From contig NC_056525.1 in NCBI RefSeq assembly GCF_019175285.1, forward strand, positions 127,659,329 to 127,723,328: DNA of 64,000 nt. Direction: 5' to 3'. Shown here one piece after another: positions 52,851 to 64,000 of the stretch; position 1 is the first letter of the stretch; every line of letters begins with the position of its first letter. The notes beneath the pieces were generated by a model. That model made no database searches. It was not told where the DNA came from and worked only from the letters and a program-made list of their open reading frames with translations. The DNA is from Sceloporus undulatus. Lineage: Eukaryota; Chordata; Lepidosauria; Squamata; Phrynosomatidae. The position numbers and the translations under genes were made by a program.

Positions 52851-53614
52851 CCCCTTACCTTGGTACTGAAATATAACTCTGGCAAACAATATCCATCATC
52901 ACTATTTGAAGGCTGCCCAGGTTGATGTGAAAGACCTGGTGCAGTTTCTTGCCAAGGATGGGCATGTGCTGTTGAGGGGGAGGCCCCTTGTGTACAATGG
53001 GCAAGTATAGTTAATTCACACAATATAGTAATTGGATTTCCTTTTAATTTAAATTAAATTAATTTTTTTTACAGATGAACCTCCAAGAACCTGAACTGTA
53101 AGGAACCCTGAACTGTAAGAAACTCTTTGGTTTTGCCAGTTTATTAAGAACTGAAACATCAAAATTATTTTTAAAAAAGAAAGAAAATTGTTCTCTTCTC
53201 TCTAGTTCTCTATATTGTCAAGCAGACATAAAACACTCATTGACATAAAAAGAAATACAAACCAAGACCAGGCATTGCAATGATCACATATTTGAAGTCT
53301 CATATTAAAATCGTAATGTTCCATAATTTCTAGAAATAATTTGGGGTTAATCAGTATATGAAAACCCTGGCCACAATCCTGCATCAGGATATGGGATGTA
53401 ATGTTCTGCCTAGGCCTCGTGTCTCTCCTCCATAAAAGCCACTTGTCTCTTGCTTCCCCTCCTAACAGCGAGTGAGGTCATGGGACAATGAAGAAGCATC
53501 TGGTTACGTGTTCATGGCCGCCTGGAACAACATTTTCATTTTCTAAGACCACTGGAGGACCCCCCCCCAGGAAGTCTTGGGGAATGCCTTCATTGTCACT
53601 ACAGGAAAATACCC

Positions 53615-53987
53615 AGACCATAGAATCAGAGTTGGAAGAGACCACAAGGGCCACCCAGTCCAACCTCTGGCCACACATAATCAAAGCACTCCCGACAGAT
53701 GGCCATACAGCCTCTGTTTAAAAACCTCCAAAGGTGACTTCCTACACTCGAAGGCAGTGTAAAACAGCTCTTACGGTAAAAAAAATCTTCCTAATGTTTA
53801 GGTGGAATCTCCTTCTGTAGACTGAATCCCTTGCTCCATGTACTAATCTCTACAGCAGCAGAATACAAGCTTTCTCCATCCTCAGTATGACATCCCTTCA
53901 AAAATTAAACATGACTTTCTTGTCAATTCTTAATCTTCTATTTCCCAGGCCAAACATACCCAGCTCCCTAAGCCATTCTTCATAGGG

Positions 53988-54062
<75 letters not shown>

Positions 54063-54505
54063 GATGCTTTTTTTATATAGCGCTGTAGATTTGCACATCG
54101 CTGTACAAACAATAAAATAAGAGTAAACCTGCCCATGGCGTACAATCTAAGTAATAATAGCATAATACATATAAATAATACATAATGGCATGGTTTCCAG
54201 AACTATCACCTTTTTGGTCACCCTCCTCTGGACATGGTTTAGTTTGTCAATATTCCACTTGAATTGTGGTGCCTAGAACTGGACACAGTATTTCAGGTGA
54301 TGCCTGACCAAAGCAGAATCAAGTGGTACTATTACTTCCTTTGATCTAGACACTACAGTCCTAGCAGCCTAGGACCATACTGGCTTTTTAGCCACTGCAT
54401 CACACAGTTGACTCATGTTTAGTTTATGGTCTACTATGATGCTTAGATCCCTTTTGCATGTATTCTTGGCTAGCAGATATCACCCATCCTATACTTCATG
54501 GAATC
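53615..54505 (-). mobile_element. CR1 LINE 3' part, split by a SINE-like insertion
   Basis: Tail complement at 53619 (atagaatcagagttggaaga). ORF2 C-terminus complement to 53990, resuming at 54192 (ggtttccagaactatcacct) up to the 'actcatgtttagtttatggtc' region. Confidence 0.9.
53991..54186 (-). mobile_element. SINE-like element with AAT/ATG tail and 5-bp duplication
   Basis: Inserted in CR1, with ggcat on both sides (53986-53990 and 54187-54191). The body 'tttttatatagcgctgtagatttgcacatcgctgtacaaacaataaaat' is shared with 56105-56215. The (ATT)n(ATC)n run at the left is its 3' tail on the minus strand. Confidence 0.8.
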
Positions 54506-54509
54506 TGTT

Positions 54510-55880
54510 GATTGATTCTACATATATCAAGTGAGATAGTGTATCTCCTCTTATTTCTAGGGGGGGGGGGAGGCAAAACTGAAGACGTCTGTATTGTTAT
54601 GCAAAGCAAATTTCTCAGAATAGTCAATAGCAAGACTGTCTTCTGTTTTCACAATACAAGCAGCAAGTTGTTGTTACTTTTTAAAAGATTCTTATTTACA
54701 AATCAGTCATTCTATAGGAAAACAATCCAATGTGTATTTACAGAGAATAAATTAAAAAAGGAAACCTTTACATTGATATCTAAATCTTAATTTCCAAATT
54801 CAGATTAGTTTTTGAATGAATACTGCTATTACAAATTAACATTAAACAGCCTGAAGTGTATTTTTCCTAAGGATGAAAGGAACATGGCTACCCAGTATGT
54901 TCTTATAAGCAGAGGGGCCCTCATTACTTGTAAATGTGACTTAGGCTGAACCTAATGGGGCTTTTGTCTGAAAAGATATGCAGAGGATGGGACTGTTAGA
55001 ACGTCTCAGCAAAATGTACTATATATTTCAGGAATAAAGTTCAGCAAAAAAGCAAGCATTATCATTACAAAGCAGGAAACTAATATACGACATACTACAA
55101 ACTATTGCTAGGATCCAAAGAACTGTACAATTATTTCTATACTATACTTCCATACTTCTGAGGGATCTGAGCATATGTTTGTTTCCCACTAAAGACACTC
55201 AAGCCCTTAGGCACCCCTATGGTAAACTCTGCGGACCCTGGCCTGATTATAACAGAACAGTCAGGACGTAGGGGAGAAAAACTCTTTAGGGGCACTGTTT
55301 TGCTCCCACATTAAAATCAGGTCATTACACTTCTAATTGAGATTATGGGAAGTATGTTACAAATCATTCTAGACAACATTGACAGATCTGCAATTTACTT
55401 CAATAAGGATTCAAAGAGTCTACATGAGTAGAGATAATTTCCTCCTGTGATTAAAAAAGGGACTAAAATACTAACAAAAATGTGAACATAACCACAAACA
55501 CCAAAACCTAAAGACTGTTACCCAAGTGTACCATTTGTCTGCACCAAATGTAACATCTGTCTGGTGTGTTAACAAAAGTTCCATATGTACGAAGCTAGGA
55601 TTTAATATGTATTACATCTTGTGGTCATGCCCAATAAAGATATTTTCAGAGGAATTGTGAAACAATTTCAATTTCATAATCAGTGTAAGTCAATGAGGTT
55701 TAACAGCACTTTTTAATGTAATACAAAAAAAGGAAAATGATTTCATGATTATTGATATGGGTTACATCTCAGTTTTTTAAAGGCTGGATATATCTGAGAA
55801 ACCAATGAACACTGCAGAGGGAAGATGTTTTACCAGATGTGGTAAAAATATCCTTATATTTTTCATGAGAACTGTAGAGA
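54510..55880. other. no gene or clear repeat recognised
   Basis: Long AT-rich stretch without recognisable coding or repeat structure. Confidence 0.5.
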
Positions 55881-55881
55881 G

Positions 55882-55939
55882 CAGTCAGCCGTCTATACCC
55901 ACTGAGCCTTTATCCACAGATTCAAGCATCCACGGCTTG

Positions 55940-55978
<39 letters not shown>

Positions 55979-56291
55979 CAAAAAAGCAAACCTTGATTTT
56001 GCCATTTTTACTAGAGTACTTATACCTCGCCATTCAACCCTAAAGGCTATCAGCGCGGCTTTTATATTAGGGGCATCATTTTAGTATTATTATTATTTTA
56101 TTATCCTTTATTTATAAAGCGCTGTAAATTTACACAGCGCTGTACATATAATCTTTTAGTTAGACGGTTCCCTGCCCTCAGGCTTACAATCTAAGAAATC
56201 CACTGAATTTAACAGGACTTCAGCATCCACGGATTTTGGTATCCATAAGGGGTCCTGGAAACAAACCTTTGCAGATATCAAAGGCCTACTG
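55882..56291. mobile_element. Tigger/MER2-like MITE with SINE-like insertion and (TA)n
   Basis: Ends cagtcagccgtctataccca and ...caaaggcctactg then TA. The middle carries (TA)n at 55944-55977 and, at about 56085-56205, the 'ttataaagcgctgtaaatttacacagcgctgta' SINE-like unit. Confidence 0.78.
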
Positions 56292-56950
56292 TATAAGGAA
56301 GAAAGGAAAGAAATGTGGATAACATCAAGGGAAGAATTGGTAGTGGGGAAAGAAATGAGTAGTCAGTCTCATATACTAAATGCCAAAATGTGTTTGACTA
56401 TGACAATTTCATCAGAATCCTAAACTGAAACAGACTGATGCATAGATGTTCAGAAGATGTCTAAATCAAAATGAGGCTCCTCCAAAGTGGAGCATGTTCA
56501 GTCTAAGTATCATTAGTGACCTGTTTTTGGAGGGACTCATACATATCTTCAAAAATGGATCTCTCTCTCTCTACAAGATGGAAAAACCCCATTTATTTGA
56601 AAGGATCTTATGTAGGGCATAGTCTCCCTGGCAGACTACATCTATCAACATTAATTTAACATTATTTTAAAATGATTTATGTACATTATCCCAACGATAT
56701 ATTTACTTGATAAACATCTCAAGGGCATTAACACTCTCCCTGTAATGAAATATGAAGCAATTGAAATGTGGGTTGACATTATATTCTCACTTGAATTAGC
56801 TAATTATTTATGATTCATGTTTATGTACAAAAGATAATTCTGGACTCATTCAAAGAGATCATTTTGAGAAAATCAATCAGACATTTAACAACTTTCACTT
56901 GAAGCTAGAACAGTTCACGTCACTTTCTTGACACAACACTATGCAACTAT

Positions 56951-57316
56951 GGCCTGATCTAGACGGGCCTTTGCGGTGCCCCCATCACATGCCAGGGGTT
57001 GGCCGAGGGTGCACCACCCATATTGGCCTCACCCCCAGCACGTGACAGGGGCGTCAAAATGGCGGCGCCCTGTACACATGGGCGCTGCCAGTTTGATGCG
57101 GCGGATGCTTAGTGTCCACACGTCCTGGCGCGTTTCTGATGCCACAAGTGCGCCATTGGTGCATTGCACAATCACAAATGCACCGCATTAAGAACCTGCT
57201 TTTTGCGGATTCTTTTTGCTCTGCGGGGAAGCCCTGCGGTCTGGAGGATGCGGCTTCCCCGCGAGGCAAACCAGGGTGGCGGGAGACCACCCTTTATGGG
57301 CAATCTGTATCCCACC
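56951..57316. mobile_element. GC-rich hairpin TIR element with 3-bp duplication TAT
   Basis: Left end ggcctgatctagacgggcct, right end ...ggcaatctgtatcccacc, flanked by TAT at 56948-56950 and 57317-57319. The interior shares 'tagtgtcca-acg' with 31280-31630 and has palindromes. Confidence 0.7.
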
Positions 57317-57319
57317 TAT

Positions 57320-58180
57320 ATAATGAACATAAAGGTGCTGTGTTATATCAAAACCCACGTATCACTACACATGCTCATGTGTGCCCAGAAAACACCAACA
57401 AAAATCTATTGTCTGTGGCTAAGTTCTCAACTCAACAAGGCCAATTTTTTAAAAAACTTAAAAAATGACCTAGCAAGCTAGTTGTCCAGGGTCAATCTAC
57501 TATAAGAAATGCTCACGGGTTTTGGGTACAAGGGCTATTCTTACAGATAGCCCTCCAATCTTAAACAATTATTCCCAAGGTAGCTCTTTTGGTTTTCGTG
57601 GTTATTGCTGATTTCACATCTACCCAGTCTATATCTGTGTTCCCTCTCCCCCCTCCTAGCTATTAGAGCTTTTCCATTTTAAAATAACAACAACAACAAA
57701 AATAAAAACAGGGGCATGGTTGCTGAGGCTGAGTTGTGCACCTATGGCAATTATTCTCCCCTCTGAAATGTTTGTGGGTTTAATTTTACAATGTTATACT
57801 GAAAAAGTGCCATTTATAACTACGTTGATGCAATATGGCACTGTAACTATAAAAACATTTTTTAAAAGCAGTGAGGAGATGAGGTAAGGTAAGATTCAGG
57901 TAAGTTCAATCACATACTTCATTAGGGGGAGTGCTCCCCTTCAAAAAAATGTATGAGCCACAAGTATTGAGAATATTCCTATCTAGACTTTTTTTTGGGC
58001 TGTCTCTTGGAATGAAAAAAAGTGGGAGTGAGAATAAAAGGATGCAGCTGTTGTCAGGATCTGTCAGAAAATAGTCTGGGACAACAAAAACAGTGTTTTG
58101 TTTTGTTTTTTGTTTAAATCCAAGTTCTAAAGCAACAAATACTGTAAAGCAATCTCCAGCAACCTCCCAAGAAACATGGT
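57320..58180. other. no gene or clear repeat recognised
   Basis: Anonymous AT-rich sequence. Confidence 0.5.
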
Positions 58181-58184
58181 GTGT

Positions 58185-58765
58185 TTTGTTGTTTTTGTTA
58201 GCTGTCCTTGAGTCGATCTCTCATAGTGGCCCTGTGGATGAGACATCTTTAAGACTTCTCTGCTCAAGTCCTGCAGACTCAGGCCTATGTCCTCCCTGAT
58301 TGAATCCGGCCATCTGGTGTGCAGTGCTCTTATCTTTCTGCTGACTTCCACCTTTCCTAGCATTGCTGTCTTTTCTAATGAGCCATGTCTTCTCATGATG
58401 TGGCCAAATATGACAGTCTCAATTTAATTGTCGTGGCTTCTAGAGGTATTTCAGGCTTGATCTGCTCAAGGAGCCATTTGCTTATCTTGATGGCTGTCCA
58501 CAGTATTGTCAGCACTCTTCTCCAACACCACATCTCAAGTGAATTTATTTTCTTATTACTGTATCTGCTATTTTCACTGTCCAACTCTTGCATCCAAAAA
58601 TAGTGGTTTGGAATACCATGGCCTGGACAATTTTAACTTTAGTGCTCAGTTGTATATCTTTACTCTTTAGGATCTTCTCTAGCTTTTTCATGGCTGCCCT
58701 TTCCATTCCTAGTCTTCTTATCTCTTGACTGCAGTCTCCATTCTGAACTGTTTGATCCCAGACAT
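58185..58765 (-). mobile_element. RTE-BovB LINE ORF2 C-terminal fragment
   Basis: The minus strand reads INSLEMWCWRRVLTILWTAI, then EQIKPEIPLEATTIKLRLSY and EKTAMLGKVE, the BovB C-terminus (E-WCWRR-LR, SLE..KLKL.YFGH, EK.LMLGK). Frames are broken. Confidence 0.88.
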
Positions 58766-58779
58766 GAGAAATCTTTAGT

Positions 58780-58932
58780 GTTAAAACTTCAGAAATAAAT
58801 TACAGTGATACACTGCTGAGCAGGCATTTGAATCAGATAATGAGTACCTAACATGGTGTGGTAGATACTCATTATCTGATTCAAATGCCTCCTCAGCAGC
58901 GTATCACTGTAATCTGTCTCTGAAGTTTTAAC
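58780..58932. repeat. foldback element, arms of about 70 bp
   Basis: 58780-58847 and 58863-58932 are inverse copies (core gcatttgaatcagataatga; ends ttaaaacttcaga / tctgaagttttaa) with a loop of about 15 bases. Confidence 0.88.
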
Positions 58933-59449
58933 CCTTACAAAAGCACCCACTCAAAACAGAACTAAATGAAAAAGACGTTTTTGGAAAATATTTACAAGTT
59001 GGAAGTTTCTTGTGGAAGTTTGTTGTTCTTATATCAGTTCTTACAGAGTACACTACATCTATACCTGAATCTCTAAGGTTCATTTGACATGGGCCCTTTC
59101 CATATGCAGGGGATCCATTCTGGACACACCCACACCCACATAAGGCAAAAATTGCGTATGCTTAAGCCCCATTGAAAACAATGGGGGCATGCTCCTGCAC
59201 ATGTGGCTTGCCGTTGCGCATATGGTTAAAGCTATGTATGGCGTGGGTGCACTGTTTATGTTAATCTTACAGGTCTTACACAACTCCTTTTTGCTTTGCC
59301 AACAGACTACACCCTATGCAAAATATAAGTCAGGCAAGGACGTAGCCAGGATTTTGGGAAGGGGGGGGGTCAAGGCTAAGTGCCACCATTTTGAGAGGCT
59401 AAGAGTCCCCCCCAAGACACAAAAAGAGTGTCGAGCGTTTACCCTCGAC

Positions 59450-59625
59450 ACTTTGATGGCACCACTTTAACTTCCGTTATGGCTTCGTGCAATGGAATCT
59501 TGGGAACTGTAGTTGAGTCATCTGTCAGGTGCCACAACAAACTACAAATCCCAGCATTTCACAACATGGAGCCAAGTGCAGTTAAAGTGGCATCAAACTG
59601 GATTATTTTTTCAGTGCAGATGCAA
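59450..59625. mobile_element. 'ctgcagaaataat' MITE, diverged
   Basis: 'ttgatggcaccactttaact...aatggaatcttgggaactgtag...acaacaaactacaaatccca...gttaaagtggcatcaaactggatta' keeps the family's paired interior. Confidence 0.7.
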
Positions 59626-59877
59626 ACTGAGTCCTTCCTCTGAAGGTGTTTACATCAGATAAATTCAGCTCGATAAAGCAAAGTGCAGCTGCTCAAGCAA
59701 TGAGCGGCAGCCACTCTGTTCATGCTCAGAGACACTCTGCTCATGCTTTGAGACACTGTATTCCAACATCTGAGCTGAGCTACGAACCCAGGCTGCATCC
59801 ACACATTTCATTCCCACTTCCAAGAGGGATTTTTAATTTTGAGATACACACACACACACCTTTTAATTCCAAGACCT

Positions 59878-59879
59878 AC

Positions 59880-59926
<47 letters not shown>
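59878..59926. repeat. (TATC)n microsatellite
   Basis: About 12 units. Confidence 0.97.
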
Positions 59927-60021
59927 CCATAATTTTTAATTCCAAGCCATTATACGTTCCTTTCTTTTTATATTAAACAAACCCCTTTAAGAGAATCCTA
60001 TTTTGGGAGAAAGGCAGAGTA

Positions 60022-60275
60022 CAGTGGTACCCCGGGTTACGAATTTAATTCGTTCCGCCGCCGCTTTCGTAACCCGAAATACTTCGCAAGCCGAAAAACC
60101 CATAGGCGCTAATGGGGAAAAGCCGCGATTTCGTGTGAAATAGCGCCGAAAAGCACCAAAAATTTTTTCGTAACCCGAAAAAACCTTCGTAACCCGGAAC
60201 AGTTTTTTTAAATGGATTTTTTTCGTAACCCGGAAATTTCGTAAGGCGGCGCATTCGTATCCCGGGATACCACTG
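60022..60275. mobile_element. Tc1/mariner (Tigger-type) MITE with TA duplication
   Basis: Ends cagtggtaccccgggttacg and ...cgtatcccgggataccactg, TA on both sides. Same family as 34094-34347; both keep 'cgctaatggggaaaagccgcga' or its inverse. Confidence 0.92.
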
Positions 60276-60394
60276 TATAAAATCAATCAATAAAAAAATA
60301 TAGTGCATGGCCATCAGTACATGGCTTGTATTATAAGACTTTATACCTTTATACATTTAAAAACTATTAAAATCACAGTAGGCTCAGAGTGCTA

Positions 60395-60500
60395 CAGAAT
60401 CATGGAATCATAGAGTTAGAAGAGACCCCTAGAAGGGCCTTGATCCAGTCCAACCCCATTCTGCCATGCAGGAACTCCCAGTCAAAGCATCCTCAACAAA
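60395..60500 (-). mobile_element. CR1 LINE 3' tip
   Basis: Complement of the tail: gaatcatggaatcatagagt...ctgccatgcaggaactccca. Confidence 0.88.
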
Positions 60501-60571
60501 TTATGTAATGGAGGTGTCCATCTGCATTGTAGAAAAATATACTATAGATTAATGCTATGGAAAATCACCAC

Positions 60572-60975
60572 CTTGAGTCTTAAGCCTCCGCGGCCTTCCT
60601 TCCGCTCCCACAACCATGATCCACTGTCCATCCGAGCTTCATCAAGACTTCCAGGAGAAGACGTCTAAGGTAGTATTCCCTAGTGGTGCCTCTCCTTCTC
60701 AATCTATCTCCCGAACTTAACCCTCCCCTGCTGTAGCATTGAATGTGTGTATATGTGTGTGTGTGTCCCCTTTTGTTGTGTGGTTTTATTTGTGCTATAA
60801 TAAACAATACCATTTTAATTGCACCTAATTGGTATCAGAGTCTCTTTCTCTTGGGGTGTACTGGCGACCTCTGGTATACACTTTGGGACCTGATCCTGAC
60901 ACATGGCATTGTTAGGGCCACCTCTCGGCTAAATTTGAGTTAATTAAAATTCCCCTAATTCAATCCTTCCCAACA
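60572..60975 (+). mobile_element. LTR-like fossil fragment, same family as 13300-13902
   Basis: Shares the 'atccactgtccatccgag' to 'cctaattcaatccttcc' span with the first copy, including a poly(A) signal near 60800 and the 'gagtctctttctcttggggt' block. The left part is missing. No coding region adjoins it. Treated as an old relic. Confidence 0.45.
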
Positions 60976-60979
60976 ATGA

Positions 60980-62050
60980 GGACTAAGCATACTAAAGCAC
61001 AAAAAGGTTTTATTGTGACCATGATAAATTTTGAGTATTTTGCTAAGAACAGAGGTCATACATATGCAATTGTCATTTTAGCCTCTAAACTAGAAATGAA
61101 GGTGGAGCCACATTTGTTTCTTATTTGAGTATTTTATTTGTATGTAAATGGGGCTGGGTAGTGGTACTTACTTTATCAAAACAAGTGCAAGAACCCAACC
61201 CTACCCTTTCTCATTTGTGTACCACTGATTCCAAAAGTAAAGCGCCCATGTGGTTTGTCAGCCCAGAACTGTTAGAATGGAAGGCTACAAAAAACAAACA
61301 AACCCTGCTATAGGTGTCTCTTAAAAGAGCTGTTTACAATATACAAGGAGGTGGAATGCAACTGAATCAGAAACAGTAAACTACATAGAAACAAGCCAGA
61401 TTGTTGTGCCTGTGTCTAAACTGAAGTACAACACTTACATCTAAGTATGTAAACAGGTGAGAAAAAGAACTGGAATGCACCTCAGCCCACCAAGGCTTTT
61501 TGTTGTTGGCCAGTGACAAAAATAAAAGGAAGGAGAGTGGACAAGAAGACCCACAAAGTATGATTTAAGATTCTTCATAGCATGGATTCCAAGAAAGTGA
61601 AAAGAGGCAGGGGAGAATGCTCCACTAGCATTTGCAAAATCTACTTGCATGCTATGTGTAAGAATGGCATCAATCCACCCAGTTCTGGGTAGGAAGTGGA
61701 GGAATGGCGTTTTATCTCAGCTCAGTCAAAACATATATTGAACTGACCTTGATGTTCCAGAGAAAAATCTCTCTCATCCATTCTCTTATCACTGCAGCAG
61801 CCTACAGAATCCCTACTCTTTTCTTTGAGAACTATGCTTTCAGAGCAGCCATGCCTTGTTTGGGGTTTCTGAGACCCATCTGTTGATCCAAAGCTCTCCT
61901 GCAAAAGCTAGTCACCCAGTAATCCATAGGAACATCAACTTTTAGTTGCAACATACTGATGGCTTACAACTCATCCTTATGAATCATATTTGGGCAAATA
62001 GCCTGTGCTGGCAACAACTCTATGCTTGTCATACCGAAGAGAGTAAAAAA
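60980..62050. other. no gene or clear repeat recognised
   Basis: Anonymous AT-rich sequence. Confidence 0.5.
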
Positions 62051-62057
62051 GCCACTT

Positions 62058-62285
62058 TTGTTGTTGTACGTCATCACGTTATTTCTGACTTAAAGGTGAC
62101 CCTGAGGCAAACCTGTCACAGGTTTTTTGGGCAAGATTTGTCCAGAGGGGTTTGCCTATATCCTTCTCTAAGGCTGAGAGAGTATCATTTGCCCAGTGGG
62201 TTTCCATGGCTGAGCAGGGATTTTAACCCTAGTCTCCAGAGCCATAATCCAATACACAAACCATTAAACTCCACACTGACTCTAA
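62058..62285 (-). mobile_element. ACA-type tRNA-derived SINE
   Basis: Inverse of the family: tail complement ttgttgttgtacgtc, body 'taaggctgagagagtatcat', head complement ending ccattaaactccacactgac. Confidence 0.82.
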
Positions 62286-62744
62286 AAAATAAAGCTATTA
62301 GTGTTAAAATATGAAATTTAAAGGGTCTCACAGATATGCCTAAGGTTTGCATGAAAGCCCACCATGCATTCTCACAGAACTACTACCAGGTATTTTGGTG
62401 CGTGAAGCATATATTCCATACACCTCCTGCTAATTTAATATAGAACACTGGAAAGCCCTGTAAGATGCAATCTTGTATCAGGAGCTCTAGCACTATAATC
62501 CTGACATAATACATTTTTGCCACAACAGTAGTCTGTTGTCCTTCAAGTGACACAATGGGCTACTACAATTGTACCTCAGCCTACAAACCTCCTTGTGGCC
62601 TGGTTTATTAATCTGAGTAATCCGATATAGCCTGCATGCAAGACAAGATGCATTGGGAGTAGACATATTTGTTTGTGTGCCTGCCCCTTTCAAATATGTA
62701 ATAGAGAGTGAAGGAGATAATTTGTAAATAGCAATATAGCAAGT

Positions 62745-62870
62745 ACCTTTCTATACCATTTATCCATGAACTAGCACCCCCTAAGTTGTTTACAATGTGT
62801 AGGCCAATTCCCCCCACAAGAAGCTGGGTACTCATTTTACTGACCTACGAAAGGTTGGAAGGCTGGTAAA
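62745..62870. mobile_element. short dispersed SINE-like repeat
   Basis: Third copy of 26845-26975: 'gtttacaatgtgtaggccaatt...aagctgggtactcattttactgacc...ggttggaaggctgg'. Confidence 0.6.
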
Positions 62871-63088
62871 ACCAAAGATATATGCAAGTGAAGAGAGGTG
62901 AACTCTTCTCTCAATCCCTACTTTACTTTCTGAACTCTACAATTGGGCTTGCTTTTCTTCTGAAAGCTCAGTACTCAAAGCCTATGGAAAAATTCTGAGG
63001 CAATAGAACACAAAGGCAGGAGAAGGGAAAGAGACAGCTTCTCTCACTTACATAAAACTTTTCTTTTTACATGTTAATAGGGCAGATT

Positions 63089-63297
63089 TTGTTGTCATAT
63101 GCCTTCAAGCTGTTTCTGACTTAGGGGTGATCCTAAGGTGAATGGGATTTCTTGGCAAGACTTGATCAAAGTGGGTTTGACTTCCTCCGCGGCTGAGAGT
63201 GTAACTTAGCTAAAGTCACCCAGGCTAAGTGGGAATTTGAACCCTGGTCTCCAAAGTCGTAGTCCAACACTCAAATCACTACACTACACTGGCTCTC
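63089..63297 (-). mobile_element. ACA-type tRNA-derived SINE
   Basis: Inverse copy with 'tcatatgccttcaagctgtttctgact', B-box complement tttgaaccctggtctc and head complement actacactacactggctctc. Confidence 0.87.
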
Positions 63298-63339
63298 GAA
63301 CCCTGACAGGCTCACGAATGGTTAAAAATAATAAAATGT

Positions 63340-63999
63340 GAGGTTTTAGTTATATTTGAAGCAAGAGGCAAGAAGAAAAAGGTAGGGCCACTGCCTAGAA
63401 AAGATGGGAAAATGCTAATGGGGCAGGCAGAAGGCCAAACTATTTCATACCTTTGCTTCAGTCTTCCTTCAAAAAGATAACAGTGTTCTATCTGGTGAAA
63501 ATAGAATAAATCATGCAGTAAGAGGACTACAGCCTGGAAGCTAGTAGAAGAAGACATAGCTATTCTAAATGAATTCAAGTCTCCAGGGTTGGATGAACTG
63601 AATCCAAGAGTATTAAAGGATGCTGTCTTCTCAGTGTCACTGTCAATAATCTTTGAGAACTTTGTAAGCTGCCCCGATAACTTTGTAAGCCGCCTCAATT
63701 GCTTTTTGTAGAGAGGCAAGATATAAATAAATTTTATTATTTATTATTATTATTAGAATTCTTGGAGGACAGGAGAGGACACAGCAGATTGGAGATGGCA
63801 AATATTGTCCCCATTTTCAAAAAGGGGAAAAGAGGACTTCAACAACTACTGAATGATCATTTTGACATTGATACCAGGAAAGGTTCTAGTACTTCTAGAA
63901 TAGATCACTGAACAGTCAGTCAGAATGTACTTAGAAAGAAATGTGATTATTAAGAGCCAGAATGGGTTTCTCAAAAACAAGTCAAACCAAATCTCTCTC
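63340..63999 (+). mobile_element. CR1 LINE ORF2 fragment, running off the right edge
   Basis: Same ORF2 region as 5531-5980 ('aaggtagggccactgcctag', 'ctccagggttggatgaactgaatcc') and continuing into the reverse transcriptase start (gacaggagaggacacagcag ... 'attgtccccattttcaaaaagggg' = VPIFKKG). An L2-like tail with (ATT)n at 63657-63757 interrupts it. Confidence 0.88.
63657..63757 (+). mobile_element. L2-like tail/SINE insertion in CR1
   Basis: 'tttgtaagccgcctcaattgctttttgtagagaggcaagatataaataaa' and (ATT)n, between two CR1 pieces that are contiguous in other copies. Confidence 0.7.
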
Positions 64000-64000
64000 T

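Overview
The window is nuclear DNA from a squamate reptile, most likely a lizard and possibly an iguanian. The evidence is the repeat mix: many CR1 LINEs with the ATTCTATG-type 3' end, RTE-BovB ends, a squamate L1, L2, ACA-tailed tRNA-derived SINEs, 5S-rRNA-derived SINEs and many short TIR transposons. Genes have introns with GT-AG junctions and promoters rich in CpG. There is nothing prokaryotic in it: no operons, CRISPR arrays or tRNA/rRNA operons.

Two host genes can be supported, both on the minus strand. HSD17B7 (3-keto-steroid reductase / 17-beta-hydroxysteroid dehydrogenase 7, cholesterol synthesis) lies complete between 48600 (ATG) and 24344 (stop). It has nine coding exons, all with GT-AG junctions and compatible phases, and encodes a 334-residue protein. 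A CpG-rich promoter lies at about 48.6-49.1 kb. At 10633-10520 there is one signal-peptide exon ending in EADNQENILSQ plus a splice donor. I read it as the first coding exon of OLFML2B; the rest of that gene would lie beyond the left edge.

Almost everything else is transposable-element debris. Layout: 1-1.1 kb CR1 interior; 3.4-4.7 and 5.5-7.9 kb CR1 pieces with an ACA SINE; 8.67-9.12 kb foldback element; 9.8-11.0 kb OLFML2B first exon among CR1 3' ends; 12-16 kb CR1, BovB, an LTR-like fossil and MITEs; 17.4-19.5 kb tandem repeat and a hAT element with an 8-bp target duplication and a CR1 inside it; 19.5-24.3 kb MITEs, a 5S SINE and little else; 24.3-48.6 kb HSD17B7, whose introns hold CR1, a 3.6-kb L1 nested in a Tigger-like element, Tc1/mariner-type MITEs and GC-rich hairpin MITEs; 49-64 kb minisatellite, L2, CR1, BovB, SINEs, MITEs and a second LTR-like copy.

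I did not find a previously undescribed biological system. The most useful leads are the nested transposon strata, a family of GC-rich hairpin-packed TIR elements (five copies, two with matching 3-bp flanks), several large foldback elements, and the placing of OLFML2B exon 1 next to HSD17B7. All family names rest on recognising sequence by eye, not on searches.
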